DNA from: Pseudomonadota bacterium
GTDB taxonomy: Bacteria; Pseudomonadota; Alphaproteobacteria; Azospirillales; Azospirillaceae
Length of the DNA stretch: 13,040 nucleotides
Assembly: GCA_023412175.1 (NCBI GenBank)
Contig: JAEYOB010000765.1
Location: 1 to 13,040, forward strand
Direction: 5' to 3'
Shown here: in pieces, positions 1-8,610 of the stretch
Layout of the letters: each line of letters begins with the position of its first letter
Position numbering within the stretch: the first letter of the stretch is position 1
The notes under the pieces: generated by a model
Databases searched by the model: none
Told to the model about the DNA's origin: nothing
What the model saw: the letters and a program-made list of their open reading frames with translations, nothing else
Position numbers and translations under genes: made by a program

Positions 1-7
1 GTATTCC

Positions 8-1381
8 ATGTCCCACCGCTTCGCGCTGCTCCTCGCCACGAGCGTTCTGGCCCTGACGACCCTCGCGGCCGGTCCGGTCCGGGCGGCCACGGTGACGGTG
101 GCGCCGGGGGATCTGGCGGAAGCTCTCGAAGTCGCCACGCCCGGCGACACCCTGATCCTCGCCCCCGGAACGCATTTTGGTCCGGTGACGATCCGCGTTC
201 CCGTCACTCTGCAGGGCCAGCCGGCCGCCGTGATCGACGGGCGCGGGGAAGGCAACGTGCTGACCATCACCGCCACCGACGTGACCGTGCGGGGCGTGGA
301 AGTGCGCAACTCCGGGCTGAGCCTCTCCGAGCAGAACACCGGCATCTTCGTGGGCAAGGGCGCGCACCGCGCCGTCATCGAGGACAACCGGCTGCGCGAC
401 AACCTGATCGGCATCTATGTCTGGGGCGGCAACGATGCGCTGGTCCGGCGCAACGACGTGGTCGGCCGCAGCGACCTGCGGGTGTCGGAGCGCGGCAACG
501 GCATCCAGCTCTGGAACACGCCGGGAACCAAGATTCTCAACAACACCGTCCGGCTGGGACGCGACGGCATCTTCACCACGACCTCGAAGAACAACGTGTT
601 TTCCGGGAACCGGTTCGAGCAGGTGCGCTTCGCCGTCCATTACATGTACACGAACGACTCCGAGATTTCGGATAACGTCTCCGTCGGCAACGACGTGGGC
701 TATGCCATCATGTACTCGAACAACCTCGTCATCCGGAACAACCGCTCGCAGGGCGACCGGGACCACGGGCTCCTGCTCAACTACGCCAACAGCTCCAGGA
801 TCGAGGGCAATACGGTCGCCGGGCGCTTCGATAGCGCTCAGAGCGCCGACCGCGAGACGGTGGCCGACAAGGACATCCCCCGCGACACCGACACGCTGGA
901 CGGCGGCCTGCGCTCCGGCACCTGGAAGTGCGTGTTCATCTACAACGCCAACAAGAACCGCATGACCGGCAACCGGTTCGAGGGCTGCGAGATCGGCGTG
1001 CACTTCACCGCCGGCTCCGAACGCAACCTGATGTCCGGCAACGCCTTCATCGGCAACCGCACACAGGTGAAGTACGTCGGCACCCGCAGCCTCGACTGGT
1101 CGGACAAGGGACGTGGCAACTACTGGTCCGACAACGCCGCCTTCGACCTGAACGGCGACGGCATCGCCGACGAGGCCTACCGGCCGAACGACGTGGTGGA
1201 CCGGGTCATGTGGGCCTACCCCGCTGCCAAGCTGCTGCTCAACAGCCCCGGCGTGCAGGTGATCCGCTGGGCGCAGAAGCAGTTCCCGGCCCTGCATCCC
1301 GGTGGCGTCATCGACAGCGCCCCACTCATGAACCCGCCGGCTGCCCCGAACGGGGCGCAACTGGCGGAGAGGAAGCCGTAA
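8..1381 (+). CDS. nosD: NosD, periplasmic accessory protein for nitrous oxide reductase maturation
   Basis: 457 aa. NosD is the periplasmic partner of the NosFY ABC transporter and is needed to assemble the copper-sulfur site of nitrous oxide reductase. Residues 1-26 form a Sec signal peptide (MSHR, a hydrophobic stretch, then a VRA cleavage site). From about residue 50 to 370 the protein is a right-handed parallel beta-helix of the NosD/CASH type, seen as repeated rungs rich in N, G and I such as IEDNRLRDN, IRNNRSQGD and MTGNRFEG. The GRGNYWSDN segment and the following D-rich stretch near residues 363-385 are typical of NosD. Length matches the family. The start lies 8 bases into the window, so its ribosome binding site is not visible; the signal peptide right after it supports the choice. 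The stop TAA shares its last base with the nosF start. Identification is firm because nosF, nosY, nosL and nosX follow. Confidence 0.95.
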   Translation: MSHRFALLLATSVLALTTLAAGPVRAATVTVAPGDLAEALEVATPGDTLILAPGTHFGPVTIRVPVTLQGQPAAVIDGRGEGNVLTITATDVTVRGVEVRNSGLSLSEQNTGIFVGKGAHRAVIEDNRLRDNLIGIYVWGGNDALVRRNDVVGRSDLRVSERGNGIQLWNTPGTKILNNTVRLGRDGIFTTTSKNNVFSGNRFEQVRFAVHYMYTNDSEISDNVSVGNDVGYAIMYSNNLVIRNNRSQGDRDHGLLLNYANSSRIEGNTVAGRFDSAQSADRETVADKDIPRDTDTLDGGLRSGTWKCVFIYNANKNRMTGNRFEGCEIGVHFTAGSERNLMSGNAFIGNRTQVKYVGTRSLDWSDKGRGNYWSDNAAFDLNGDGIADEAYRPNDVVDRVMWAYPAAKLLLNSPGVQVIRWAQKQFPALHPGGVIDSAPLMNPPAAPNGAQLAERKP

Positions 1382-2322
1382 TGATCGCACCGACCTCCGG
1401 CGACCCGACCATCCGCGTCGAAGGCGTCTCCAAACGCTACGGCGACGCCTTCGCTGTGCGCGAAGTGGATCTCGACCTTGCCGCCGGCGAGTGCGTGGCG
1501 ATGGTCGGCCACAACGGCGCCGGCAAGAGCTCGCTGATCAAGCTGATGCGGGGCCTGACCACGCCCTCCGCCGGCCGCGTCCGCGTGCTCGGCGGCGACC
1601 CGTCCAGCGCCGCCGCCTCGCACATCTGCCGCCAGGTCGGCTTCCTGCCGGAGAACGTGGCCTTCCACCCCAACATGACCGGCCGCGAGACGCTGGATTT
1701 CTATGCCCGCCTGAAGGACGTGTCGCGCGCCGGGAACGACGCCCTGTTCGAGCGCGTGGGGCTTGAACCGGCTGCCATCACGCGCCGCGTCGGCACCTAT
1801 TCCAAGGGCATGCGCCAGCGCCTCGCCTTGGCGCAGGCGCTGCTGGGCGGGCCGAAGGTGCTGTTCCTCGACGAACCGACCACCGGCCTCGACCCGGCGT
1901 TGCGCCAGAGCTTCTACGAGATCGTCGCGAACCTGCGCGACGCCGGCACCACCGTTCTGCTGTGCAGCCACGCCCTGACCGAACTGGAAGGCCAGGCCGA
2001 CCGCGTGGTGGTGATGAACCGCGGGCGCAAGGTCGCCGAAGGCACGCTCGCCACGCTGCGCACCCTGGCGCAGCTCCCTGTGCGCATCCGGCTGACGCTG
2101 CCGGCCGGGGACATCGACGCGCTGGCGGATCTGGTGGGGCATGGGGCGGCCCTGACCCGCCTTGCCGGCGGCGTCGTCGAACTGGCCTGCGCCAACGACG
2201 AGAAGGTGAATTTGCTGCGCCGCGTGTCCTGCGAGGGGCTGCCGGTCGCCGATATCGAGATCGTCCAGCCCAGCCTGGACGAGATGTACGCCCACTTCCT
2301 GCGCCGGGAGGCTGCGGAATGA
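1381..2322 (+). CDS. nosF: NosF, ATPase subunit of the NosDFY copper-site maturation ABC transporter
   Basis: 313 aa cytoplasmic ABC ATPase that powers the NosY permease in maturation of nitrous oxide reductase. Motifs in order: Walker A GHNGAGKSS at 43-51, a Q-loop region VGFLPEN at 87-92 in which Pro-Glu-Asn follows as in drug/ABC-2 type ATPases, signature YSKGMRQRL at 140-148, Walker B VLFLDEP at 160-166, and the switch His197 in LLCSHALTE. After about residue 230 there is a C-terminal domain of roughly 80 residues of the kind found in NosF and other ABC-2 ATPases. The ATG start overlaps the nosD stop (TAATG), and GGAGAGG lies a few bases upstream inside nosD. The same frame stays open well upstream, but that part overlaps nosD and has no family match. 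The stop overlaps the nosY start as ATGA, which suggests coupled translation. Confidence 0.95.
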   Translation: MIAPTSGDPTIRVEGVSKRYGDAFAVREVDLDLAAGECVAMVGHNGAGKSSLIKLMRGLTTPSAGRVRVLGGDPSSAAASHICRQVGFLPENVAFHPNMTGRETLDFYARLKDVSRAGNDALFERVGLEPAAITRRVGTYSKGMRQRLALAQALLGGPKVLFLDEPTTGLDPALRQSFYEIVANLRDAGTTVLLCSHALTELEGQADRVVVMNRGRKVAEGTLATLRTLAQLPVRIRLTLPAGDIDALADLVGHGAALTRLAGGVVELACANDEKVNLLRRVSCEGLPVADIEIVQPSLDEMYAHFLRREAAE

Positions 2323-3149
2323 AGACGCTCCTGACCATCGCCGCCAAGGAAATCCGAGACGGCCTGCGCAACCGCTGGGTCGTCGCGACCACGTTGCTGA
2401 TGGCGGCGCTGGCCCTGACCCTGAGCTTCCTGGGTGCCGCGCCGACGGGCACGGTCGGCGTCGGCCCGATGGAGATTACCATCGTCAGCCTGTCCAGCCT
2501 GACGATCTTCCTGCTGCCGCTGATCGCGCTGCTCCTGTCCTTCGACGCGGTGGTCGGGGAGGTCGACCGCGGCACCATGATGCTGCTGCTCTCCTACCCG
2601 GTGGCGCGCTGGCAGGTGCTGATCGGAAAATTCCTGGGCCACGCCGCGATCATCGCCTTCGCCACGGTGCTCGGCTACGGCGCCGCCGGCGTGGCGCTGT
2701 CGATGGGCGGCACCGAGATCGCGGCCGAGAGCTGGTACGCGTTCGCCGCGCTGATCGGCTCCAGCGTCCTGCTGGGGACGGCCTTCACCGCGCTCGGCTA
2801 TCTCGCCTCGACGGTGGTGCGGGACCGCGGCACAGCCGCGGGCATCGCGGTGGCCGTCTGGCTCGGCTTCGTGCTGCTGTACGACATGGGCCTGCTCGGG
2901 CTGCTCGTCGCCGACGGCGGCAAGACGGTGAACGGCGAGTTGTTGGGCTGGCTGCTGCTCGCCAACCCGGCCGACGCCTACCGGCTGTTCAACCTGACCG
3001 GATTCGCCAGCGTCAGCCAGTTCGCCGGGACGGCCGGTCTGGCGGCCCACACCGGATTCTCCCCCGCCACGCTTCTTGCGGTGCTCGCCGCCTGGGCTAT
3101 CGCGCCGCTGGCCCTGGCCGCCGTCCTCTTTTCAAGAAGGCAGATCTGA
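2319..3149 (+). CDS. nosY: NosY, permease of the NosDFY ABC transporter
   Basis: 276 aa integral inner-membrane protein of the ABC-2 permease type. About six membrane segments are visible, near residues 21-41, 55-78, 105-127, 141-165, 172-196 and 251-271. The N-terminal cytoplasmic stretch KEIRDGLRNRW (10-20) and the loop FDAVVGEVDRGTMMLLLSYP (75-94), with a short amphipathic coupling region, are characteristic of NosY and related ABC-2 permeases. It pairs with NosF and binds NosD on the periplasmic side; the complex is required for the copper sites of nitrous oxide reductase. It starts inside the nosF stop codon (ATGA) and ends with a TGATG overlap with nosL. Length is normal for the family. 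Confidence 0.94.
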   Translation: MKTLLTIAAKEIRDGLRNRWVVATTLLMAALALTLSFLGAAPTGTVGVGPMEITIVSLSSLTIFLLPLIALLLSFDAVVGEVDRGTMMLLLSYPVARWQVLIGKFLGHAAIIAFATVLGYGAAGVALSMGGTEIAAESWYAFAALIGSSVLLGTAFTALGYLASTVVRDRGTAAGIAVAVWLGFVLLYDMGLLGLLVADGGKTVNGELLGWLLLANPADAYRLFNLTGFASVSQFAGTAGLAAHTGFSPATLLAVLAAWAIAPLALAAVLFSRRQI

Positions 3150-3730
3150 TGCGTTCATCCCTGAAGGCCACGGTGCTGGCCGTCGGTCTCCTGCTGCCGC
3201 TCGCCGCATGCAAGCAGGAGCGCGCCGAGACGGCGCCGCCGCCGCCCGCCGCCATCACCGCCGACGCCATCGGGCATTATTGCGGCATGAACCTGCACGA
3301 CCACCCCGGCCCCAAGGGGCAGGTGATCGTCAAGGACGCGCCGCGCCCGATCTGGCTCTCCTCCGTGCGTGACACCTTCGCGTTCACCATGCTGCCCGAG
3401 GAACCGAAGGAGATCCGCGCCATCTACGTCACCGACATGACCGGCGTGACCGATTCGCAGAAGCCCAATTTCGATGCCTGGGTCGAAGCGCGCCAGGCCT
3501 GGTACGTGCTGGACAGCGGAGCGAAGGGCGGCATGGGCGCTTCGGAGCCGCTCCCCTTCGCCACCGAAGCCGCCGCCCGCGCCTTCGCCGCCAAGGCCGG
3601 CGGCAAGGTGAAGCGCTTCACCGAGGTCACCGACGACGAGATCCTGACCCTCGACATCGAACCCGCGCCGCATCCCGCCGGCCACGCTGCCGACACGCCG
3701 GCGCACGCGACGCATGGAGCGACGCCATGA
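3149..3730 (+). CDS. nosL: NosL, copper-binding lipoprotein chaperone
   Basis: 193 aa. NosL is an outer-membrane-anchored lipoprotein that delivers Cu(I) to the NosDFY machinery. A lipoprotein signal peptide is clear: positively charged start, hydrophobic core, lipobox LAAC with the lipidated Cys at residue 21. A Pro/Ala-rich linker (30-38) follows. The NosL core holds the conserved YCGMNLHDHPGPKGQ segment (44-58), whose Cys45, Met47 and nearby His residues fit a Cu(I) site. IYVTDM (92-97), the Trp residues at 111 and 118 and the SEPLPF segment (132-137) are also family features. The last 20 or so residues form a tail with four His (175, 179, 186, 189) after the folded domain. The start overlaps the nosY stop by one base, and the stop overlaps the nosX start as ATGA. 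Confidence 0.93.
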   Translation: MRSSLKATVLAVGLLLPLAACKQERAETAPPPPAAITADAIGHYCGMNLHDHPGPKGQVIVKDAPRPIWLSSVRDTFAFTMLPEEPKEIRAIYVTDMTGVTDSQKPNFDAWVEARQAWYVLDSGAKGGMGASEPLPFATEAAARAFAAKAGGKVKRFTEVTDDEILTLDIEPAPHPAGHAADTPAHATHGATP

Positions 3731-4722
3731 AGGATGTTGTGTCGCGCCGGCGCGTGCTCGCCATCAGCGCGGCCGTTGCCGGCCTGTCGGCCCTGCCGGT
3801 GCGGTCGTGGGCCGCCGAAACGCCGGTCCGGACGTGGCGCGGCGTGGCGCTGGGAGCGGACGCGAGCATCCAGCTCGCCCACCCCGACAAGGCCGAGGCG
3901 GAACGCCTGATCCGCCTGTGCCTGGACGAGGTGACGCGGCTGGAGCGGGTGTTCAGCCTGTACCGCCGGGACTCGGCGCTGTCGCGTCTGAACCGGGACG
4001 GCGTCCTGGACGAGCCCCCTGCCGATCTGGTTCGGCTGCTGTCGGAGGCCGTCGCCTTCGGCGACCGCTCGGGCGGTGCGTTCGACGTGACGGTGCAGCC
4101 GCTCTGGACGCTGTACGCCAACCATTTCGCCCGCCCCGGAGCCGACCCGGCCGGGCCGCCCGCCGCGGCCGTCTCGGCCGTCCGCGCCCTCGTCGATTAC
4201 CGCAGCCTTCGCGTCGGGTCCGACCGCATCGCGTTCGACCGGCGCGGCATGGCGGTGACGCTGAACGGCATCGCCCAGGGCTACGTGACCGACCGCGTGG
4301 CCGAGCGACTGCGGAAAGAGGGCATGGACCGCGTCCTCGTCAACCTTGGCGAGACGCGGGCGCTGGGCGCGCATCCGTCGGGAGGGCCGTGGACCGTCGG
4401 TCTGCGCGACCCGCTCGACGAAAGCCGCACCACCACGACGCTGGAAATCAGCGACGCGGCGGTCGCGACGACCGGTGGCTACGGCACCCGCTTCGACCCG
4501 GCCGGGCGTTTCACCCATGTGTTCGATCCGGCCAGCGGGCGCAGCGCAAACACGTGGCTGTCGGTCACCGTCCAGGCGGCTGACGCTGCGACGGCGGACG
4601 CCCTGTCCACCGCGCTGGCTGTCATCCCGGCCGACAAGGCGGAGGGCGTCCTAAGCGGGCAGCCGGGCGCCCTGGCCCGCATGACCCGGCGCGACGGCGG
4701 TGTCCTGGTGCTCCGCGCGTAA
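3727..4722 (+). CDS. nosX: NosX, ApbE-family FAD:protein FMN transferase
   Basis: 331 aa. Family members transfer FMN from FAD onto a threonine of a target protein; NosX does this for NosR, the electron-donating partner of nitrous oxide reductase. The N-terminus carries a twin-arginine signal: SRRRVLA at 6-12, a hydrophobic stretch to about residue 26, and a likely cleavage site near SWA (27-29), so the enzyme should be exported folded. ApbE motifs follow: the substrate-binding stretch AFDVTVQPLWTLY (118-130), NGIAQGYVTDR (180-190), LVNLGETRALG (204-214), TTGGYGTRF (248-256), the metal-binding FTHVFDPASG (262-271) and the TADALSTAL segment (289-297). It begins inside the nosL stop codon (ATGA) and is the last gene of the operon. 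General ApbE is the alternative name; the gene context favours nosX. Confidence 0.94.
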   Translation: MKDVVSRRRVLAISAAVAGLSALPVRSWAAETPVRTWRGVALGADASIQLAHPDKAEAERLIRLCLDEVTRLERVFSLYRRDSALSRLNRDGVLDEPPADLVRLLSEAVAFGDRSGGAFDVTVQPLWTLYANHFARPGADPAGPPAAAVSAVRALVDYRSLRVGSDRIAFDRRGMAVTLNGIAQGYVTDRVAERLRKEGMDRVLVNLGETRALGAHPSGGPWTVGLRDPLDESRTTTTLEISDAAVATTGGYGTRFDPAGRFTHVFDPASGRSANTWLSVTVQAADAATADALSTALAVIPADKAEGVLSGQPGALARMTRRDGGVLVLRA

Positions 4723-4735
4723 GGGTTCGAAGGTC

Positions 4736-4750
4736 CGGTCGTCCCGACCG
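4736..4750. terminator. Small hairpin between convergent operons, possible terminator
   Basis: CGGTCG, a 3-nt loop and CGACCG form a perfect 6-bp stem in the 36-nt gap between the nosX stop and the end of the RidA-family gene on the other strand. A second, weaker pairing (GCCGG at 4752-4756 with CCGGC at 4766-4770) runs into the end of that gene. No T-tract follows on either strand, so a classical intrinsic terminator is not shown; the placement between two converging operons is the main argument. Confidence 0.3.
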
Positions 4751-4758
4751 TGCCGGTG

Positions 4759-5160
4759 CTATTGCCCGGCGGGCACCATCGGGCGCGCGGCAACGGCCTC
4801 GATCTCGACTCGCCATTCGCGGCGCGCCAGAGCGGACACGATGAAGACGGTCGATGCGGGTTTATGGCTGCCGAGAACGGCGGACCGAGCCGCGCCAAAG
4901 GCCGGCAGGTCGGCCGTATCGACAAGGAGAACCGTCGTTTTGACGAGGTTCTCAACCCCCATGCCGCCGGCGCGCAGGACGGCGACGAGGTTTTGCCAGC
5001 AGAGCCGCGCCTGCTCCTCGAAGGACTCGGGGACGCTGCCGTCGGGAGACACCCCGACCTGCCCGGCTATGTAGAGCCACTCGTGCTCCTTGGGCACCAG
5101 GATCCCGTGCGTGTAATGGCCCAGAGGCGCAACGATATCCGGGGGATTGATCGCTTCCAT
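4759..5160 (-). CDS. RidA/YjgF/YER057c-family protein lacking the canonical arginine
   Basis: 133 aa, the usual size for this trimeric cytoplasmic family. Canonical RidA hydrolyses reactive enamine/imine intermediates; RutC of the pyrimidine pathway is a relative. Family features are GHYTHGI (14-20), LYIAGQVGVSPDG (29-41), FEEQARLCWQNL (47-58), VKTTVLLVD (73-81), FGAARSAVLG (89-98), KPASTVFIVSALA (100-112) and VEIEAVA (118-124). At the position where RidA has its carboxylate-binding Arg (PAR-S/T) this protein has Ser103 (P-A-S-T), while the later Glu121 is kept. Imine deaminase activity of the canonical kind is therefore doubtful and it fits the arginine-less subgroups. It is the last gene of the minus-strand operon and begins 4 nt after the hydrolase stop. 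A GGAG lies about 12 nt before the ATG, a long spacing, so translation may depend on the upstream gene. Confidence 0.9.
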   Translation of the reverse strand: MEAINPPDIVAPLGHYTHGILVPKEHEWLYIAGQVGVSPDGSVPESFEEQARLCWQNLVAVLRAGGMGVENLVKTTVLLVDTADLPAFGAARSAVLGSHKPASTVFIVSALARREWRVEIEAVAARPMVPAGQ

Positions 5161-5164
5161 GATG

Positions 5165-6094
5165 TTATTGGGCTCCGTGTCTGGCGGTGCGGGAGGGGGA
5201 GCAGGGGACGTTCAGGAACGTCAGGATGTCGTTGAAGACGGAGCCTGCCGGATCGGCCAGGGTTTCCAGGACCGTGAAGTGCGTCTGCCCCGGCGCGAGG
5301 ACCATGCCGCCAGCCAGCCCGCGGCTCCGCCAGATCTCCATGAAGTCGCGGCTTTGCTGCTGGAAGCCGGCCGTCTCCTCGCCTCCGACAAGAAGAAGAA
5401 GCGGTGTGGCCGGCACCGTCGGCAACCGGCGCGCCAGGCGGAGCGGGCTGAGTTCGTCGGCGGAGGCAGGGGTCAGCCGGGCCTCGCGGTTGATCGACGT
5501 GTGCAGCAGCGGGGCAAGCTCGAACACGCCGCTCACCGGCACGACGCCGCAAATGCCGGATCCATCCATTCCCGGCGTGTCCGTCAGCGCCGTGAGTGCC
5601 GCCAGATGCCCGCCGGCGGAATGGCCGGAAAGGACGATCCGCGAGGCGTCCGCCCCGAACGAGGATGCGTTCGCCCGTACCCAGGCGAGCATCTGCCGCA
5701 TCTGCTTTACGATGCTCGCCAGCGGCACCGACGGAACGAGGTCGTAGCTCGGCATCACGACCGTAACGCCCGCATTCACGTACGGGGCGGCGAGAAACGA
5801 GAACACATCCTTGTTGAGCGTGCGCCAGTAGCCGCCGTGGATGAACACCAGGATGGGAGCGCCGGCACCGGCCGGGAAAACGTCCAGGCACGCACGGGGA
5901 CCCTCGCCGTAGCGTTGGTTCAGCAGGGCGCCCGGCGTCTCCCGGTACGCCGCGCTCCGTTCGGCAAAGCCCGCATAGACGGACTCACGCTCCGGATGGC
6001 GGGGGCGCAGGTTGTATTCGCGTTCGACAGCCTCGTCGATGGGCGCGGCGCGGCCGTCCGCCCATGTCTGGCACGCTGAAAATTCAAAGGCCAA
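5165..6094 (-). CDS. Alpha/beta hydrolase resembling arylformamidase (kynurenine formamidase, AFMID type)
   Basis: 309 aa if started at TTG. The protein follows the AFMID-type plan: an N-terminal region with EREYNLRPRHPE (24-35), oxyanion motif HGGYWRTLNKD (86-96), nucleophile elbow GHSAGGHLAA (157-166) with Ser159, an acid position at GGEETAGF (237-244, probably Glu240) and the base His272 in GQTHFTVLETL (269-279). The segment around the acid lines up with the region of AFMID where the triad Asp sits, so Glu replaces Asp here. The family cleaves N-formylkynurenine, but relatives act on other amides and esters, so the substrate is open. No signal peptide is visible, so it is probably cytoplasmic. 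The start is set by a perfect AGGAGG at 6101-6106, six bases before TTG; no in-frame ATG lies nearby. It overlaps the upstream ATPase gene by 11 nt. Kynurenine degradation partners are not visible in this window. Confidence 0.88.
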   Translation of the reverse strand: MAFEFSACQTWADGRAAPIDEAVEREYNLRPRHPERESVYAGFAERSAAYRETPGALLNQRYGEGPRACLDVFPAGAGAPILVFIHGGYWRTLNKDVFSFLAAPYVNAGVTVVMPSYDLVPSVPLASIVKQMRQMLAWVRANASSFGADASRIVLSGHSAGGHLAALTALTDTPGMDGSGICGVVPVSGVFELAPLLHTSINREARLTPASADELSPLRLARRLPTVPATPLLLLVGGEETAGFQQQSRDFMEIWRSRGLAGGMVLAPGQTHFTVLETLADPAGSVFNDILTFLNVPCSPSRTARHGAQ

Positions 6095-6789
6095 GATATG
6101 CCTCCTGGACTGCCGGATCTCGCTGAAGGGCGGCGGTGTCCGCGGCGTTGACGATGCGTCCTTCGGCGAGCACGTAGCCGCGCGACGCCGTGCGCAACGC
6201 CATGCGCGCGTTCTGCTCGGCAAGCAGAATGGCCATGCCTTCGGCATTGAGGGCACGGATGGTGGCGAAGATCTCCTTCACGACGAGCGGGGCGAGGCCC
6301 ATGGACGGCTCGTCGAGCAGAAGCAGCTTCGGCCGCGCCATCAACGCCCGCCCGATGGCAAGCATCTGCTGCTCCCCGCCCGACAGCGTGCCCGCCGGTT
6401 GGAGCAGCCGTTCGCGCAGCCGTGGGAACAGCGTCAGCACGAACTCCAGGTCGGTGTCGATGCCGTCGTGCCGGCGCGGCCAGGCGCGGCGGTAGGCCCC
6501 CATCTCCAGGTTGTCGCGCACCGTGAGCGGAGCGAAGACGCGGCGCCCCTCCGGCACCAGGGCGATTCCCTCGGCGACGACGTTGTGCGCGTCGAGGCGC
6601 GATACCTCCCGCCCGCCGAAGCGGATCGAACCGCCGACGGGGCGCAGCAGGCCGGACAGGCTGCGCATCAACGTCGTCTTTCCCGCGCCGTTGGCGCCGA
6701 CGAGGCAGACGCACTCGCCGGGCCCAACCGTCAGGGACAGGTCGCGCAGAATCTGGATCTCGCCATACCCGGCGTTCAGCTTTTCCACT

Positions 6790-6797
<8 letters not shown>
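6084..6797 (-). CDS. livF: LivF-type ATPase of a branched-chain amino acid (HAAT) family ABC importer
   Basis: 237 aa, the normal LivF length. One of two cytoplasmic ATPases that drive import through the LivHM-type channel. Motifs: Walker A GANGAGKTT (34-42), the LivF-specific VPEGRRVFAPLTVRDNLEMG (81-100), signature LSGGEQQ (138-144), Walker B LLLDEPS (159-165) and AEQN (193-196) at the switch position. The ATG at 6797 is preferred over a TTG 18 bases upstream because the protein then begins MLEVEKLNAGYG as family members do, and because GGCGAGGA precedes it. It overlaps the end of the LivG-type gene by 8 nt, a sign of coupled translation. The symbol is family level; the transported compound need not be an amino acid. 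Confidence 0.93.
6101..6106 (-). promoter_or_regulatory. Shine-Dalgarno that fixes the TTG start of the alpha/beta hydrolase
   Basis: AGGAGG on the minus strand, inside the last codons of the LivF-type gene, sits six bases upstream of a TTG at 6092-6094. The only nearby ATG, at 6063-6065, is in another frame, so this site decides the start. Confidence 0.75.
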
Positions 6798-7556
<759 letters not shown>

Positions 7557-7560
<4 letters not shown>

Positions 7561-8597
7561 AGCCGCCCTCCATTCCCGCCCCTGCGGAAGAAGCGGGCGC
7601 CGAGCGCCTCCACGCCGGCGGCGAGGCCGCCGGGGAAGAACAGCAGCACCAGGATCATGCAGAGACCGAACAGGAACAGTTCGAAGTCACCGAGCACGCG
7701 CAGCGCCTCGGGCACCACGGTGAAGATGAGTGCGCCGAACAGCGGTCCCCAGTAGCGGCCCCAACCGCCGAGCGCCACCATCACGACCAGCATCACCGAC
7801 GTGAAGTAGCCGAAGGTTTCCGGCGAGGCGAACTGATTGTAGTGGACGTAGAGACCGCCCGCGAGACCGGCCATGGCCGCCGTCAGGACGAAGACGACCA
7901 GCTTGTAGCGGAAGCAGTTCACGCCCAGCGCATCGGCGCCGATCTCGCTGGTCGCCAGCGCGCTCAGCGCGCGGCCGACGCGGGATTTGACAAGGTTCAG
8001 GATCGCCAGCATGACGAGCCCGCCGCAACCCCAGACGAGGTAGAAGACGCGGTCGTCGGTGGCGAGGCTGAAATCGCCGATCTGGAACGGCGCGACGCCA
8101 AGCAGGCCGTTCGGTCCGCCCGTCAGGCCCACGAGTTCGTTGAACATCACGAACACGATGGCGTTGAAGCCGAGTGTCGCCATGGCGAGATAGTGGCCTC
8201 GCAGCCGCAGTGCCGGGATCCCGATGATCAGGGCGGATATCGCCGTCACCAGCATGGCCACCGGCACGCCGATCCAGGCGTCGACTCCGAGCTTCGCCGA
8301 CAGGATGCCGCTCGTGTAGGCACCCAGGCCATAGAACGCGCCGTGGCTCAGCGAGATCTGCCCGCAGAACCCCATCAGCATGTTGAGGCTGGCGATCAGG
8401 ATCAGGTTGATGAAGAACAGCACGCCGAGCGAGACCATGAAATCGTTCGGCGCGACGAACGGAAACACGGCCAGTGCCAGCCAGACGCACCCCAGCACCG
8501 CATGATCGCCCGTGAAGCGGGGCACGGCCACCTGCGTCCGCGGTGAGGTTCCGCCCCGAATGTGGCTTGCGTCCATGACGTTGTTCATTTCGGTCAT
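7557..8597 (-). CDS. livM: LivM-type permease of the ABC importer
   Basis: 346 aa inner-membrane protein with about eight to ten hydrophobic segments from residue 33 on. The family stretch LNMLMGFCGQISLSHGAFYG (71-90) is intact, followed by LRLRGHYLAMATLGFNAIV (130-148), GGPNGLLGV (160-168) and the cytoplasmic coupling loop SRVGRALSALATSEIGADAL (205-224) that contacts the ATPases. The last periplasmic and membrane part contains ALGGWGRYWGPLFGAL (275-290). The first 25 or so residues are a poorly conserved cytoplasmic leader. The chosen ATG has GGGAGA about eight bases upstream and lies 13 nt after the LivH-type stop; in-frame ATGs at codons 4 and 8 are possible alternatives. Confidence 0.92.
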
Positions 8598-8610
8598 TGG
8601 CTGGTCTCCC

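Noticed and set aside
928..1380. Upstream extension of the nosF frame into nosD
   Set aside because: The extra residues are Arg/Gln/Pro-rich and overlap nosD entirely; the family start and ribosome site are at 1381.
1216..3050. Two long open frames on the minus strand (1216-2295 and 1914-3050) opposite nosF and nosY
   Set aside because: They are antisense to genes with complete family motifs, are rich in Arg, Gln, Gly and His in the way of GC-rich shadow frames, and show no domain.
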